From Opitutales bacterium (GTDB taxonomy: Bacteria; Verrucomicrobiota; Verrucomicrobiia; Opitutales; Coraliomargaritaceae): DNA of 64,000 nucleotides. Shown here one piece after another: positions 10,316 through 23,817 of the stretch (position 1 is the stretch's first letter; each line of letters starts with the position of its first letter). The notes beneath the pieces are model-generated. The model saw nothing but the letters and a program-made list of their open reading frames with translations. It ran no database searches and was not told the DNA's origin. The stretch is taken from contig JANQXM010000042.1 of the NCBI GenBank assembly GCA_030729385.1, positions 33,254-97,253 of the forward strand, written 5' to 3'. The position numbers were made by a program, and so were the translations under genes.

Positions 10316-11692
10316 GTGAAGTTAGCGGGTCCTATGCCAGCTTCAGATACCATCGTCGCACTGTCCACACCAGCAGGCGAATCCGCGATTGCCGTGATTC
10401 GTTTGAGTGGTTGCGCCTGCCCTGAGCTTGGGCAGTCGATACTTGGACGCCAAAGCGGTTTAAAAGCACGCCATGCTTACTTTGGCATCTACTTGGATAT
10501 CAAGGGGAAGCGAATTGATGACTGTGTGGTAACTTTGTATGAAGCGGGTAAATCCTTTACTGGCGAAGCTATGCTCGAGATCGCACCGCATGGTAATCCT
10601 TTGATAGTACAGAAGATCATGGAGGACTTGATGGCACGTGGTTGCCGACCAGCCGAACCGGGTGAATTTACTCGAACCGCCTTCATGAATGGGAAAATGG
10701 ATTTGAGTCAGGCTGAGGCAGTCTCGGATTTAATACGTGCTAGATCTGACAAGAGCATCGAAGTGGCACAGCGACAACTGCATGGATCCGTCGGTCGTAA
10801 GATGAGTGAGTTGACCGATCGCTTGCTCTCAGTGATGGCACATTTGGAGGCTTATATCGATTTTCCGGAAGAGGATTTGCCCGATGAAAATCAGTCCGGA
10901 CCGGCGATGGATTTACGGAAACTCATTAATGAAATCAATGAGTTGATCGAAACACAGCACTACTCCGCCCTATTACATGAAGGCATAAAGACTTTAATTG
11001 TTGGCGAACCTAACGTAGGCAAGAGTAGTTTGATAAATGCACTCACTGGCTCTGATAGGTCGATAGTTAGTGACATTCCGGGCACTACGCGTGATTACGT
11101 TTCGGCATTTCTAATGATCGGACCATGGCGTATCGAGATTTTGGATACAGCAGGATTGCACGAGGCGGTCGACGTAATTGAGCAGCTCGGAATCAACCAC
11201 ACGATTGAGCAAGCGGAGACGGCGGACTTCTTTTTGTTGATGCTCGATTCGAGTGGCGACTCCCCTACCCTGCCGGCTGAGTTGTTGGCTCGAACGACTG
11301 CTGAAAATACAATCGTCGTAGAAAATAAGATCGATTTAACCGGCTCGGTTTCGCATGACGCGTTTATGCCTGATTTCAAGCACGCCCGAGTTTCATTACT
11401 AGAGCGAGAAGGTATCAGTGAGTTGCGTCAACAATGGCAAGCGTCTATTGAGGCAGGCTTAAAACAGCCTAATGCAGATGGTGTCGTCGTGAATGCGCGC
11501 CATGCTGCTGCCCTGGGTGATGCTCGCGACGCTTTGGAGCTAGCTGCTGATAAATTGAAGAATTTGGAACTCTCGGAGTTGGTGGCCGCTGATCTACGTG
11601 ATGCGGTTGAATTTATTGGTCGTGTTGTTGGCAAGGTCGACAACGAGCGCATGCTAGACAGTCTATTTAAGCAATTTTGCATAGGAAAATGA
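10316..11692 (+). CDS. mnmE: tRNA uridine-5-carboxymethylaminomethyl(34) synthesis GTPase MnmE
   Basis: TIVALSTP N-terminus, GEPNVGKSSLINAL, DIPGTTRD, C-terminal FCIGK. Confidence 0.97.
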   Translation: MKLAGPMPASDTIVALSTPAGESAIAVIRLSGCACPELGQSILGRQSGLKARHAYFGIYLDIKGKRIDDCVVTLYEAGKSFTGEAMLEIAPHGNPLIVQKIMEDLMARGCRPAEPGEFTRTAFMNGKMDLSQAEAVSDLIRARSDKSIEVAQRQLHGSVGRKMSELTDRLLSVMAHLEAYIDFPEEDLPDENQSGPAMDLRKLINEINELIETQHYSALLHEGIKTLIVGEPNVGKSSLINALTGSDRSIVSDIPGTTRDYVSAFLMIGPWRIEILDTAGLHEAVDVIEQLGINHTIEQAETADFFLLMLDSSGDSPTLPAELLARTTAENTIVVENKIDLTGSVSHDAFMPDFKHARVSLLEREGISELRQQWQASIEAGLKQPNADGVVVNARHAAALGDARDALELAADKLKNLELSELVAADLRDAVEFIGRVVGKVDNERMLDSLFKQFCIGK

Positions 11693-13566
11693 GTGGCGGA
11701 CTAAAATTCGGGCCGAATCAGCCCTACGATGTGATTATTTGCGGTGCTGGTCATGCAGGCTGTGAAGCTGCGTTGGCGGCATCGCGCTTGGGTGCTGATG
11801 TGCTCATGCTCACCGGGAATCTCGATACAATCGCTCAAATGAGCTGTAATCCTGCCATCGGCGGTCAAGCCAAGGGGCACATGGTGCGTGAAATTGACGC
11901 ATTGGGTGGTGAAATGGCGATCAATGCGGATACGACAGCAATACAGTTTCGTCTGTTGAATGCTTCCAAGGGGCCGGCAGTGCAAGCGCCGCGGGCGCAA
12001 TGTGACAAGAAGGCGTATCAGTATCGCATGAAGCATGTCCTCGAGTTACAAGATAACCTCGATTTGTTCCAAGCCATGGTTCAAGGCCTGATTTACGAGG
12101 ATGGTCGTGTGGTTGGTGTGAGCACGAACCTGGATGTTGAGTTTTACGCGAAGTCGGTGGTAGTGACGACCGGAACCTTCCTGCGCGGTTTGATGCATGT
12201 GGGGAAGAATAAGAATGAGGGCGGTCGGATGGGCGATTTCTCTGCAAAAGGGCTCTCCGGGTCGTTTTTGGAGGCAGGTATAGAGCTTGAGCGTCTCAAG
12301 ACTGGCACGCCCGCACGTATTTTAGGCAGTAGTATTGATTTTACCAACTTAGAGGAGCAGCTTGGAGATGAAGAGCCCACGCTGTTTGCTTTTTACGATA
12401 CACGCGAAGAACAAGATTTGTTCCACGTGGAACATTTTGGTCAGGAGAAGTTGGGTTGGGCTCCGGGCGAGAAGCAGGTTTCTTGTTGGATGACTTATAC
12501 GGGCGAGAAGACTCGGGAAGTAGTGCAGGATAATTTACACCTCTCTGCGATGTATTCTGGTGAGATCGAAGGCACCGGACCACGGTATTGTCCGAGCATT
12601 GAAGATAAGTTTGTGCGCTTCAGTGATAAAGACCGGCATATGCTGTTTTTGGAGCCAGAAGGGCGGAATACCAACGAATGGTATATCAATGGACTATCCA
12701 CCTCACTTCCTTTCGAAGTGCAGTTGGATCTGCTGCGCAGTATTGATGGCTTGGAGAAAGTACACATGCTGCGCCCAGCCTATGCCGTAGAATATGATTT
12801 TGCGCCACCCACACAGTTGTTTCCATCACTAGAATCCAAGAAAGTGGAGAACTTGTTTTTTGCCGGGCAAATCAATGGCACGTCGGGCTATGAAGAAGCG
12901 GCGGGACAGGGTTTGATTGCTGGTGTGAACGCGGTTCAAAAGGTGAGGGGAGGCGAGCCCTTGATTTTGAAACGTCACGAAGCTTACCTGGGTGTGCTGA
13001 TAGATGACCTAGTTACGAAGGGGACGAATGAGCCTTATCGTATGTTTTCTAGTCGGGCGGAACACCGCTTATTGTTCAATCATCCAAGTGCTGAATTGCG
13101 CTTAGTAGAGCATAGCGATCGACTGCAACTTATTGATGGTCAGCGTGTTGCGAAGATTAAAGCCAAATCGGAAAAGATTCTGTCTTGGGTCGATCGCTTG
13201 GAAGTAGAGCGCACTCGCGGTGAAAGCTACGCCTTACATTTGCGTCGTTCTCGTTCACAGGAAGATTTTCCAGATGAATTGAAGACAGAGACGCGTGAGG
13301 TGCGTGACGAGGTGCACTATCGCGTTGTTTTTAAGGGATACCTGGAGCGGGAGCTGAAGCAGATTGAGAAGATGCGTCATATCGACCATATCCGCCTGCC
13401 GGAGGGTTTCGACTTTGGCAAAGTGAAAGGTCTGCGCAGTGAAAGCGCTGAGAAGTTAAAGAAAATTGCGCCTCTCACCCTGGGGCAGGCCAGTCGTATT
13501 AGTGGCGTGAATCCGGCGGATATAAGTATCTTGATGGTTTTTCTCGAGGCTGCATCTCGTAAGTAA
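11689..13566 (+). CDS. mnmG: tRNA uridine-5-carboxymethylaminomethyl(34) synthesis enzyme MnmG
   Basis: YDVIICGAGHAGCEAALAASRLG, SCNPAIGGQAKGHMVREIDALGG; ATGA overlap with mnmE. Confidence 0.97.
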   Translation: MSGGLKFGPNQPYDVIICGAGHAGCEAALAASRLGADVLMLTGNLDTIAQMSCNPAIGGQAKGHMVREIDALGGEMAINADTTAIQFRLLNASKGPAVQAPRAQCDKKAYQYRMKHVLELQDNLDLFQAMVQGLIYEDGRVVGVSTNLDVEFYAKSVVVTTGTFLRGLMHVGKNKNEGGRMGDFSAKGLSGSFLEAGIELERLKTGTPARILGSSIDFTNLEEQLGDEEPTLFAFYDTREEQDLFHVEHFGQEKLGWAPGEKQVSCWMTYTGEKTREVVQDNLHLSAMYSGEIEGTGPRYCPSIEDKFVRFSDKDRHMLFLEPEGRNTNEWYINGLSTSLPFEVQLDLLRSIDGLEKVHMLRPAYAVEYDFAPPTQLFPSLESKKVENLFFAGQINGTSGYEEAAGQGLIAGVNAVQKVRGGEPLILKRHEAYLGVLIDDLVTKGTNEPYRMFSSRAEHRLLFNHPSAELRLVEHSDRLQLIDGQRVAKIKAKSEKILSWVDRLEVERTRGESYALHLRRSRSQEDFPDELKTETREVRDEVHYRVVFKGYLERELKQIEKMRHIDHIRLPEGFDFGKVKGLRSESAEKLKKIAPLTLGQASRISGVNPADISILMVFLEAASRK

Positions 13567-13780
13567 TGCACGGCGCATGATTGGGGCGTCACTCTCTAAA
13601 TTGTGTCAATTAAGCTACGGCAATGTGTCGGGTGTGTGAAATTAGCGGCTAATGGTCGTAGCAATCGCTTTAATCGTTGACGGAACCGCTTGTTATCTAG
13701 GTTTAAAGTGAATTGCTTTGTGACGATTAATTCGTTCTGTTCTGGTTCTTCAGAGCAATTTACTCCTAAATATTTATAGA

Positions 13781-14482
13781 ATGAGCGCGCCGAAAATCCA
13801 TCGTATTTTAGTCCTAGATGACGAGCCTGACGTTACTGAATTGTTGCAATACAAATTAGAGCAAGCTGGTTACCGATGCATGGTGTTGAATGATCCGCTT
13901 ACTTTTGTGGCGAAGGTGCGTGAGTTTGAGCCGGATTTGATGATTTTGGATATTATGATGCCTGAGTTGAACGGGCTTCAGTTGTGCCGTATCGCACGAG
14001 CAGATCCCGTGATGAAAGATATCCCCATCATTTTCTTAACAGCCAAGGGGGAGGCGGAAGATCGAGTCACTGGTTTGGAAACGGGGGCAGAGGACTACGT
14101 GTCTAAGCCATTCAACTCCAAGGAGTTGCTGCTTCGTATTGGGAATATTTTAAATCGCAGTGTCAAATTGGATGATTCTGCGGGACAGAAGCGTATTGAG
14201 ATCGGAGGCGTGTTGATCGACGAGGACTTGCATCAATTACAGGTGGATGGTGAAGAAGTTATTTTGACCGCGACGGAGTTTCGTTTGCTGAAGTTGTTGA
14301 TGGAGCGGAAAGGGCGCGTGCAGTCGCGCGAGCACCTACTGGTCAATGTCTGGCACTATGATACGGATATTGAAACGCGCACTGTCGACACGCACGTGCG
14401 CCGTGTGAGAGAAAAGTTAGGGTCGTATGCACATTTGATTGAGACTATCCGTGGTGTTGGTTATCGTGCGGTCGATATCTAA
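13781..14482 (+). CDS. OmpR/PhoB-family response regulator
   Basis: Receiver domain VLDDEPDVTELL...LMILDIMMPELNG; winged-helix RTVDTHVRRVREKLG. Confidence 0.93.
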   Translation: MSAPKIHRILVLDDEPDVTELLQYKLEQAGYRCMVLNDPLTFVAKVREFEPDLMILDIMMPELNGLQLCRIARADPVMKDIPIIFLTAKGEAEDRVTGLETGAEDYVSKPFNSKELLLRIGNILNRSVKLDDSAGQKRIEIGGVLIDEDLHQLQVDGEEVILTATEFRLLKLLMERKGRVQSREHLLVNVWHYDTDIETRTVDTHVRRVREKLGSYAHLIETIRGVGYRAVDI

Positions 14483-15774
14483 TGTTGGTCTTTCTCTGTA
14501 TTCTATTTTTTGTGACAACCGTTTGGTTGTTATTCTACATTCGTCGCACGCGTCAGCTTTTGGCTGACCTGGAGGGGGCGGTGCATGCGCAACGACGTTT
14601 ATTGCCCGAGGCTTCTGATTTCACAATTAAGCTACACGGCGTGAAGGGTCTAATTGATGAGACGAATGATTTCATTGACCGCTATCAATTGTATGCGACT
14701 GAAAACACAGGTTATTCGAAGCAAATCGAAGCCTTGCTGCGTGCAGTTCAGGAGGTAGTGGTGATCTTCAACGCGGACCGAGAAATTGAATTTTCCAATA
14801 AATCCGCCGAATCATTGTTCCATAAGAGCATGTCGATGAAAGGTTTGCGTGTTGACTCGGCTATGCGCTCCTTGAGCCTGTTAGAGTTTCTTGAGGCTTT
14901 AAAGGAGGGGCGACCGGGGAATGAAAATCAAATCAGTATCGAGAAGGAGGGTGAGACTTTGTGGTTTGAGGCATCGTGCTCAGAGGTGCGTGGCATCTCC
15001 AATCCGAACGCGATGTCATATCTTCTAGTGCTTCACGACATCACGCGCTTGAAGAGTTTGGAAGTGTTGCGTCGAGAGTTTGTGGCTAACGTGTCGCATG
15101 AACTGCGCACCCCTTTGACGATTATCAAAGGTTTCGCGGAAACTCTAGTGGACGATGAGAGCACGATCCCATCGGAGTCACGCGTGCGGTTCCTCGGTAA
15201 GATCCTGACCAATGCGGAGCGCTTGCATATGTTGGTGGAAGATCTTCTAACCTTATCTCGATTGGAATCTAAGGCGGATCAGTTCGATCCTGTGATGCAG
15301 CCTATATTACCGCTATTGGAGGACATCCGGGAAGACTATCAGTCCCGTTTGAAGGAAAAGAGTCAGAAGATTGTGGTGGATGTGGATGATGCGGTCCCTT
15401 TTGTGTCGTTTGATCGCTTTCGTATTAATCAGGTGTTGGACAATTTGGTTGTGAACGCTTTCAGGTATGCTCCCGATTTTACTGAGTTACGTTTGAGCGC
15501 ACGTTACGATGCTGCAGAGCAGGTGGTGGTGTGCTCGGTTCAAGACGATGGTCCAGGTATTCCTGAAGATGATTTGCCGCATCTTTTCGAGCGTTTTTAT
15601 CGGGTGGATAAAGGCCGATCAAAGGAAAGTGGCGGCACTGGGCTAGGTCTGAGCATCACGAAGCATATTATACAGCTGCATGACGGTAAAGTCTGGGCGG
15701 AGAGCAAGCTGGGCGAGTGGACAAAGGTGAGCTTTAGCCTGCACTGCCCATTGGTAGAAACAGGCACAGTATAA
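14482..15774 (+). CDS. sensor histidine kinase (PhoR-like)
   Basis: N-terminal TM, PAS-like region, H-box FVANVSHELRTPLTII, DDGPGIPEDDL, GTGLGLSITKHI. Confidence 0.92.
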   Translation: MLVFLCILFFVTTVWLLFYIRRTRQLLADLEGAVHAQRRLLPEASDFTIKLHGVKGLIDETNDFIDRYQLYATENTGYSKQIEALLRAVQEVVVIFNADREIEFSNKSAESLFHKSMSMKGLRVDSAMRSLSLLEFLEALKEGRPGNENQISIEKEGETLWFEASCSEVRGISNPNAMSYLLVLHDITRLKSLEVLRREFVANVSHELRTPLTIIKGFAETLVDDESTIPSESRVRFLGKILTNAERLHMLVEDLLTLSRLESKADQFDPVMQPILPLLEDIREDYQSRLKEKSQKIVVDVDDAVPFVSFDRFRINQVLDNLVVNAFRYAPDFTELRLSARYDAAEQVVVCSVQDDGPGIPEDDLPHLFERFYRVDKGRSKESGGTGLGLSITKHIIQLHDGKVWAESKLGEWTKVSFSLHCPLVETGTV

Positions 15775-15801
15775 TCAAAGGGGTATCGGTCTTGACCCAG
15801 G

Positions 15802-16428
15802 GTGGGGGAGCTGTGCATAAATCTGCCTAATATGGAAATTTCAGAAGCACATGCTCGGGAGCTGGAAAAGCAGGTCGCACGTAAGCAGCAATTGCGTGAA
15901 CAAATAAATGGCGAACTCGCTGGAGTGGAGCGCATTCTGTTTGAGGCAGGCTGTGGGCATGGGCATTGGCTGGCTGATTACGCAGAAGCGAATCCAGAGG
16001 TGACCTGCGTGGGCATCGATCTGATTACTTGGCGTATTCGCAAGGGCTTGGATAAGCGCGATAAGCGAAATTTGAAGAACTTGTTCTTTTATAAGGCTGA
16101 GTTGGGGGAGTTTTTAGAGGTATTACCTCCACATATCCGTTTCGAACGCACCGTATTATTGTTCCCGGATCCGTGGCCGAAAGCGAAACACCATCGCCGA
16201 CGCATGGTGCAAACTGCATTCTTAGATGAAGTGGCTAAACGAACCGATACGGGCGGAACCTTTTGTTTTCGCTCAGACGATCGCCCATATTTTGATTGGA
16301 CCGTAGAGCATTTGGAGACGCATCCCGAATGGGAGATTGATGACGCTGCACAGTGGCCTCATGAAACGGAGACCTACTTTCAGAGTTTGATGGAGGAGTA
16401 TTTTTCGGTCGTCGCCCGACGCGTTTGA
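15802..16428 (+). CDS. trmB: tRNA (guanine-N7-)-methyltransferase
   Basis: [35 protein letters not shown]; start may be internal Met near 15832. Confidence 0.9.
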   Translation: MGELCINLPNMEISEAHARELEKQVARKQQLREQINGELAGVERILFEAGCGHGHWLADYAEANPEVTCVGIDLITWRIRKGLDKRDKRNLKNLFFYKAELGEFLEVLPPHIRFERTVLLFPDPWPKAKHHRRRMVQTAFLDEVAKRTDTGGTFCFRSDDRPYFDWTVEHLETHPEWEIDDAAQWPHETETYFQSLMEEYFSVVARRV

Positions 16429-16433
16429 GGAGA

Positions 16434-16661
16434 CTACACGATATCTAGCCAAACGATTAGGACGAGCTGTGCCACGAGGGCAATCGCTAGTAGTCCGTAG
16501 GCAAATAGCATAAATATATCGGTTGCGAAGCGACGCTCACGAATAGTAGACGACCCAGTCTTGGGGGAGTCTGGGCGCTTCTCGGCGTTGATGACCGCAG
16601 AGCTTCCTTTGCGGTCTCTGAGGTGCGCGATGCGGTCTGTGAGGTTGGTGAGTTCCGACAT
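16434..16661 (-). CDS. hypothetical small membrane protein
   Basis: 75-aa ORF with C-terminal TM segment (DIFMLFAYGLLAIALVAQLVLIVWL). Confidence 0.5.
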   Translation of the reverse strand: MSELTNLTDRIAHLRDRKGSSAVINAEKRPDSPKTGSSTIRERRFATDIFMLFAYGLLAIALVAQLVLIVWLDIV

Positions 16662-16775
16662 ATTATAGAATGATCTTGGCGACCTTAGCTGTCATCGCGA
16701 GTTTAGTTATCTTCGATATAATTGATAGGTCTCATAAGCTTGGCTTATGTTGGCTGCTAAAAAGTAAATCTAGGG

Positions 16776-17699
16776 TTGACGCGTGATTCGAGCAAATACA
16801 TCAAAAGCGCCTTTCATGTGTGTCAATCACACCCTAAACACTCTCTCAAGTTCTTCGTGAACAAGCTACTACCAACAGTTTTTCTTCTCACCGGTTCGGC
16901 TTCAGCTCTTAATGCTGCGGACGGCGTAAGCCCGTCTCCATACACGCTGACAGAAATTTTCGGTCTTCCGGTTACTAACTCGATTCTCACTACTTGGGTG
17001 ATTTCGATTTTGTTAATTGTAGCCATTCGCTTTTCAGTTGGCACACCGAAGTTGATTCCTGGTAAAGGTCAGGCAGTCCTAGAGAATTTGATTGGCGGTC
17101 TACGTGATTTGCTTCTGCCGATCGTTGGCAAGAAGGCATTCCCGTTGGCTTTCCCTTTGTTGATCGGTCTGTTTTTGTTCATCATGATTCACAACTGGAG
17201 CGGATTGATTCCAGGGGTAGGGGTATTTGGATTTTACGATGACCACGGACATTTGAAATATTGGATGCGTCCTGCGAGTGCCGATTTGAACGCGACTTTC
17301 GGTATGGCGCTCGTTGCTATGGCTGCGTGGTTGTTTATCAGTTTGAAGGTAGCGGGTCCTAAGTTTTTCATATGGGAACTCTTCGGAAATAAGGCAGATA
17401 AGAAGGAAACACCAACACCGATCTATTTACTGTTGGCTCCTATTTTCCTGATGGTGGGTGTGATTGAAGTCGTTTCTATCTCATTCCGTCCGATTTCACT
17501 TTCTTTCCGTCTGTTCGGTAATGTCTTCGGTGGAGAGAATCTTCTTACAAGCATGACAGGTCTGGCACCTTACATTGTGCCGATTCCGTTCTACCTTTAC
17601 GAAGTGCTCGTCGGTGTCGTTCAAGCACTTATCTTTACACTTCTTGTTGCGATTTACATTGGATTGATGACAAATCACGACGAAGACCACGCTCACTAA
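16776..17699 (+). CDS. atpB: F0F1 ATP synthase subunit a
   Basis: [16 protein letters not shown]...[18 protein letters not shown]; first gene of atp operon. Confidence 0.95.
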   Translation: MTRDSSKYIKSAFHVCQSHPKHSLKFFVNKLLPTVFLLTGSASALNAADGVSPSPYTLTEIFGLPVTNSILTTWVISILLIVAIRFSVGTPKLIPGKGQAVLENLIGGLRDLLLPIVGKKAFPLAFPLLIGLFLFIMIHNWSGLIPGVGVFGFYDDHGHLKYWMRPASADLNATFGMALVAMAAWLFISLKVAGPKFFIWELFGNKADKKETPTPIYLLLAPIFLMVGVIEVVSISFRPISLSFRLFGNVFGGENLLTSMTGLAPYIVPIPFYLYEVLVGVVQALIFTLLVAIYIGLMTNHDEDHAH

Positions 17700-17787
17700 A
17701 TTTTAAAACCTTTCCGCGCTCGGGACCATGTAGTAAATCCGTGGACGACGCAGAAATCACTAAATACTAAACTCAACGTAATAAATT

Positions 17788-18006
17788 ATGTTCAACATAC
17801 TCGCAGAAATCTCTGGTAATATCAACGTCGCAGCAGCAGCTATCGGTGTTCCTCTCGGCATTGGCCTCATTGGCTTCAAAGCTTGTGAAGCTGTAGGTCG
17901 TAACCCTGAAGCCGCTACTAAGGTATTGGTCCAATCGATTATCGCCATGGCTTTCGCTGAAGCGATCGTGTTCTTCGCGATCTTCCTTGGCAAGATGGCT
18001 GGCTAA
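17788..18006 (+). CDS. atpE: F0F1 ATP synthase subunit c
   Basis: Two-helix proteolipid with GRNPEAA loop and FAEAIVFF carboxylate helix. Confidence 0.95.
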   Translation: MFNILAEISGNINVAAAAIGVPLGIGLIGFKACEAVGRNPEAATKVLVQSIIAMAFAEAIVFFAIFLGKMAG

Positions 18007-18025
18007 ACCACTCTTTAAGAGTCTT

Positions 18026-18052
18026 GCCGACGATCCACTTTGGATCGTCGGC
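18026..18052 (+). other. perfect 12-bp hairpin in atpE-atpF intergenic region
   Basis: GCCGACGATCCA-CTT-TGGATCGTCGGC read directly. Confidence 0.85.
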
Positions 18053-18085
18053 ACTTTTAAATACATTTCCCAACTTTCCTTATTA

Positions 18086-18724
18086 ATGAAGGCCATATTC
18101 ATCACATTGCTCTTAGCATTATCACTCCCGCTCGGACTTTATTCAGCGGAAGACCTTCACGTTGATTCGCACGATGCTGCTTCCGTAGCCGGCGAGCATG
18201 CAGAGCAGGGTGTGATTTCCGAACTTGCTGGTAACTTCGGTATAACTTGGCCGACTCTTATCGCGCAGATGGTTAATTTCATCATTGTTGCGTTTGTCCT
18301 ATACAAATTTGCCGTTAAGCCGATCGCAGCGACACTTGATGAGCGCCAACAAAAAATTGCCGACGGTCTTCAGTATGCTGAAGAGATGAAAGCGCAATTG
18401 GCTGCAGCTGAGCGCGAGCGCGCAGAAAAGATCAAAGAAGCCGCCGCTCAAGCACAACGTATTTTGACCGAGTCTCGCGAGCAATCGAAGGAGATGATTG
18501 AGCAAAAGACTCAAGAAGCTGCCGCTCAAGCTGAAGCGATCATTCGTAAAGCAAGTGAAGCGACCGAGCTTGAGCGTCAAAAGATGCTTTCCGATGTTCG
18601 CCAAGAAGTGGCCCGTCTGGTTGTTGCAACTTCCTCTAAGGTGCTCGCTCGCGACCTCTCTGATACAGAGAAGCAAACCTTCTCCGATTCCGCTGCCAAG
18701 GAATTGGCTAGCGCTGGCAACTAA
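18086..18724 (+). CDS. atpF: F0F1 ATP synthase subunit b
   Basis: [38 protein letters not shown]; start set at internal Met beginning a signal-like segment. Confidence 0.92.
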   Translation: MKAIFITLLLALSLPLGLYSAEDLHVDSHDAASVAGEHAEQGVISELAGNFGITWPTLIAQMVNFIIVAFVLYKFAVKPIAATLDERQQKIADGLQYAEEMKAQLAAAERERAEKIKEAAAQAQRILTESREQSKEMIEQKTQEAAAQAEAIIRKASEATELERQKMLSDVRQEVARLVVATSSKVLARDLSDTEKQTFSDSAAKELASAGN

Positions 18725-18743
18725 GCCTCCAATTTTTTAACAG

Positions 18744-19139
18744 ATGAAACGCGACAAAAAGATCACTCAGTTAGCCAAGAAGCTCGTCGAGCTTTCGAAG
18801 GACAACGGTGTCGTGACTGAAGCTAAAGTCGGCGAAGTGCTCGCTGGCCTGAAGCAAGTAAAACACCGCCATCATCTGACCGTCCTCAAGGCCTTTCTCG
18901 TATATCTTCGTCGCGAAGTCGCTTTGCAGACTGCAGTTGTTTCGACTCCGGCAGCTTTAAGTGCGGATGCGTTGGCTGCGATCGAGGCAAAATTCTCGTC
19001 CGTTTATGGTCGCACAATCACTGCAGTCATAAAACAAGATACTTCTTTAATTGCTGGTGTGCGTGTGCGCGTCGGCGACGATGTGTATGATGCGTCCGTT
19101 TCTGGTCGTCTTCAGCGCCTCGCCGAAAGCGTCAACTAA
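18744..19139 (+). CDS. atpH: F0F1 ATP synthase subunit delta
   Basis: Position in operon and C-terminal TAVIKQDTSLIAGVRVRVGDDVYDASVSGRLQRL. Confidence 0.9.
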   Translation: MKRDKKITQLAKKLVELSKDNGVVTEAKVGEVLAGLKQVKHRHHLTVLKAFLVYLRREVALQTAVVSTPAALSADALAAIEAKFSSVYGRTITAVIKQDTSLIAGVRVRVGDDVYDASVSGRLQRLAESVN

Positions 19140-19181
19140 TCCTTCTAACCACCTTTCTATTAACTTCCTCCTCTTTTTACA

Positions 19182-20726
19182 ATGAGCTCAATAGTCGAAC
19201 AAATCGAAAACGAGATCGCTAGCTTCGAAGCTGGCGCTGTCAAATCCAACACTGGTAAAATCGTCTCCATCGCTGATGGTGTGGCCAAGCTCGAGGGCTT
19301 GTCCGGCGTTATGTATAACGAAATGATCGATTTCGGTAAGGGCATCTACGGAATCGCCTTGAATCTTGAAGAAGACGAAGTCGGTTGCGTTATCCTCGGT
19401 GACTATTCCAAGTTGAAGGAGGGCGACGAAGCCTCCACTTCCGGCAAACTACTTTCCGTTCCCGTCGGCATGGGCCTCCTTGGTCGTGTGGTCGATGCTA
19501 TCGGTAGTCCAATCGATGGCAAGGGTCCGATTAACTCTACCGAGAACTACCCAGTTGACCAAGTCGCGCCTGGTATCATCCCTCGTAAGTCCGTTGATCA
19601 GCCGATGCAGACTGGTATCATGGCGATTGACTCGATGATTCCAATCGGTCGTGGCCAACGTGAGCTTATCATTGGTGACCGTTCTACTGGTAAAACAACC
19701 ATCGCGATCGACACCATCATCAACCAAGCGAAGATCAACAACCAGCACCGTAACGAAGACGGCACCTTTCCAGAAGGCTTCCGCCCAGTTTACTCGATCT
19801 ATGTCGCGGTTGGTCAGAAGAATTCAAACATCGCTCGCACGATCGCAGTGCTCGAGAAAGCCGGCGCGATGGAATACACCATCATCGTTTCCGCTTCTGC
19901 TGGCGACAATCCTGCCAATCAGTACATCGCACCTTTCTCCGGTGCATCTATGGGCGAATACTTCATGCACAATGGCATGGACGCGCTCATCGTATATGAT
20001 GACCTTTCCAAGCAAGCCGTTGCTTATCGTCAGATTTCCCTGGTCCTTAAGCGCCCATCCGGACGTGAAGCGTATCCTGGTGACGTTTTCTACCTCCACT
20101 CTCGCCTCCTTGAGCGTTCTGCTCGTGTGAATGAGAACAATGGTAATGGTTCCCTCACCGCGCTCCCAATTATTGAGACGCAAGCAGGTGACGTTTCCGC
20201 TTACATTCCAACCAACGTGATCTCGATCACCGACGGTCAGGTCTTCCTTGAAACAGACTTGTTCAATCAAGGTATCCGCCCAGCGGTATCGGTTGGTCTC
20301 TCCGTTTCTCGTGTGGGTTCTGCAGCGCAGATCAAAGCGATCAAGAAGGTAGCCGGTAAGGTGAAGCTTCAACTCGCTCAGTTCCGTGAGCTTGCAGCGT
20401 TCGCTCAGTTCGGTTCCGACCTCGACGCGAAGACAAAGGCTCAGCTTGAGCGTGGTGCACGTGTTGTGGAACTCTTCAAGCAAGTCGCTTTCAATCCGAT
20501 CCCTGTCGAAGTGCAATCTTCTCTCATCTGGGCGGTTCAAAATGGTTTCTTCGACAGCATCCCTGTCGCAAAGATCGTAGAAGCGACCATCAATCTTCGT
20601 GAATTCTTCGAAACACGTGGTGCCAAGACAATGGACACCATCCGTTCCGAAAAAGCGATCAGCGATGAGTCCGAAGCAGCGATCAAGTCTTCCCTCGAAG
20701 AGTGGAAAGCCGGCTTCACTGCTTAG
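19182..20726 (+). CDS. atpA: F0F1 ATP synthase subunit alpha
   Basis: [28 protein letters not shown]. Confidence 0.98.
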   Translation: MSSIVEQIENEIASFEAGAVKSNTGKIVSIADGVAKLEGLSGVMYNEMIDFGKGIYGIALNLEEDEVGCVILGDYSKLKEGDEASTSGKLLSVPVGMGLLGRVVDAIGSPIDGKGPINSTENYPVDQVAPGIIPRKSVDQPMQTGIMAIDSMIPIGRGQRELIIGDRSTGKTTIAIDTIINQAKINNQHRNEDGTFPEGFRPVYSIYVAVGQKNSNIARTIAVLEKAGAMEYTIIVSASAGDNPANQYIAPFSGASMGEYFMHNGMDALIVYDDLSKQAVAYRQISLVLKRPSGREAYPGDVFYLHSRLLERSARVNENNGNGSLTALPIIETQAGDVSAYIPTNVISITDGQVFLETDLFNQGIRPAVSVGLSVSRVGSAAQIKAIKKVAGKVKLQLAQFRELAAFAQFGSDLDAKTKAQLERGARVVELFKQVAFNPIPVEVQSSLIWAVQNGFFDSIPVAKIVEATINLREFFETRGAKTMDTIRSEKAISDESEAAIKSSLEEWKAGFTA

Positions 20727-20767
20727 GAAATTCCTAATTCGTAATTCCTAATTTTTAAATAAGTAAA

Positions 20768-23127
<2,360 letters not shown>

Positions 23128-23229
23128 GCGTGGAGCGCTTAATGGCGAATCGCTTATAGGTAATAGCTAATTTAAAAATTACTGGCAAACTACTGAATCC
23201 TGTATTCTCCATTCTGACTTCTTATTAAA

Positions 23230-23640
23230 ATGATTACACTTGAAATAATTACACCTGACGAAAAGGTCCTCAGCACCGAGGCCACACAGGTCGTATTGCC
23301 GACCGAGTCGGGTGAAACAGGTATTCTCACTGGCCACATCCCGATGGTGACGAAGATCGTCGCCGGAGAGTTGAGGGTCATTAAAGATGGCGTTAGCGAA
23401 TACATCGCAGTTGACCACGGCTTTGCCAAGGTTCTCGGCAACACGGTTTCCGTGCTCACCGAAGCAGCTGTTGACGTGAAGGAGATTGATCTCGGAGAAG
23501 TAGAGTCTGCTCAAGCCCGCGCCGAAGAAGCACTCCGCGCAGCAGCAGCAGAAGGCGCCGATCCAGCCGAAGTCGAACGCCTCGAAACCAGCGTCCGTTA
23601 TCTGATCGCTCAAAAGCTGGCCAAAGGCCGTCGCCGCTAA
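23230..23640 (+). CDS. atpC: F0F1 ATP synthase subunit epsilon
   Basis: LEIITPDEKVLSTEATQVVLPTESGETGILTGHIPMVT. Confidence 0.95.
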   Translation: MITLEIITPDEKVLSTEATQVVLPTESGETGILTGHIPMVTKIVAGELRVIKDGVSEYIAVDHGFAKVLGNTVSVLTEAAVDVKEIDLGEVESAQARAEEALRAAAAEGADPAEVERLETSVRYLIAQKLAKGRRR

Positions 23641-23658
23641 TCGCAGCCAAGCATTTAC

Positions 23659-23692
23659 AAAACGCGCCTCTCAAAAGGGGGCGCGTTTTTTG
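23659..23692 (+). terminator. Rho-independent terminator of atp operon
   Basis: AAAACGCGCC...GGCGCGTTTTTT stem with T-tract directly after atpC. Confidence 0.85.
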
Positions 23693-23716
23693 TGTCTAGA
23701 CTGTTTCATTGGTCGC

Positions 23717-23736
23717 GGCGGTTGTCCCAACCGCCA
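23717..23736. repeat. palindromic repeat GGCGGTTGTCCCAACCGCCA (copy 1)
   Basis: Identical 20-mer at 25058-25077; related degenerate copy near 55653. Confidence 0.85.
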
Positions 23737-23817
23737 CCATGGGGTTGCAAAAATCAGTTCGAATGCATTGTATCAAAATACAGTCGCATCATCTCCGTCT
23801 TTGTCTTTTTGGCGCCG

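Noticed and set aside
13567-13780. Longer intergenic gap checked for tRNA or small RNA
   Set aside because: No cloverleaf, CCA-end or convincing terminator hairpin found by eye.
19824-20540. 238-aa ORF antisense to atpA
   Set aside because: Overlaps a clear atpA; antisense artefact.
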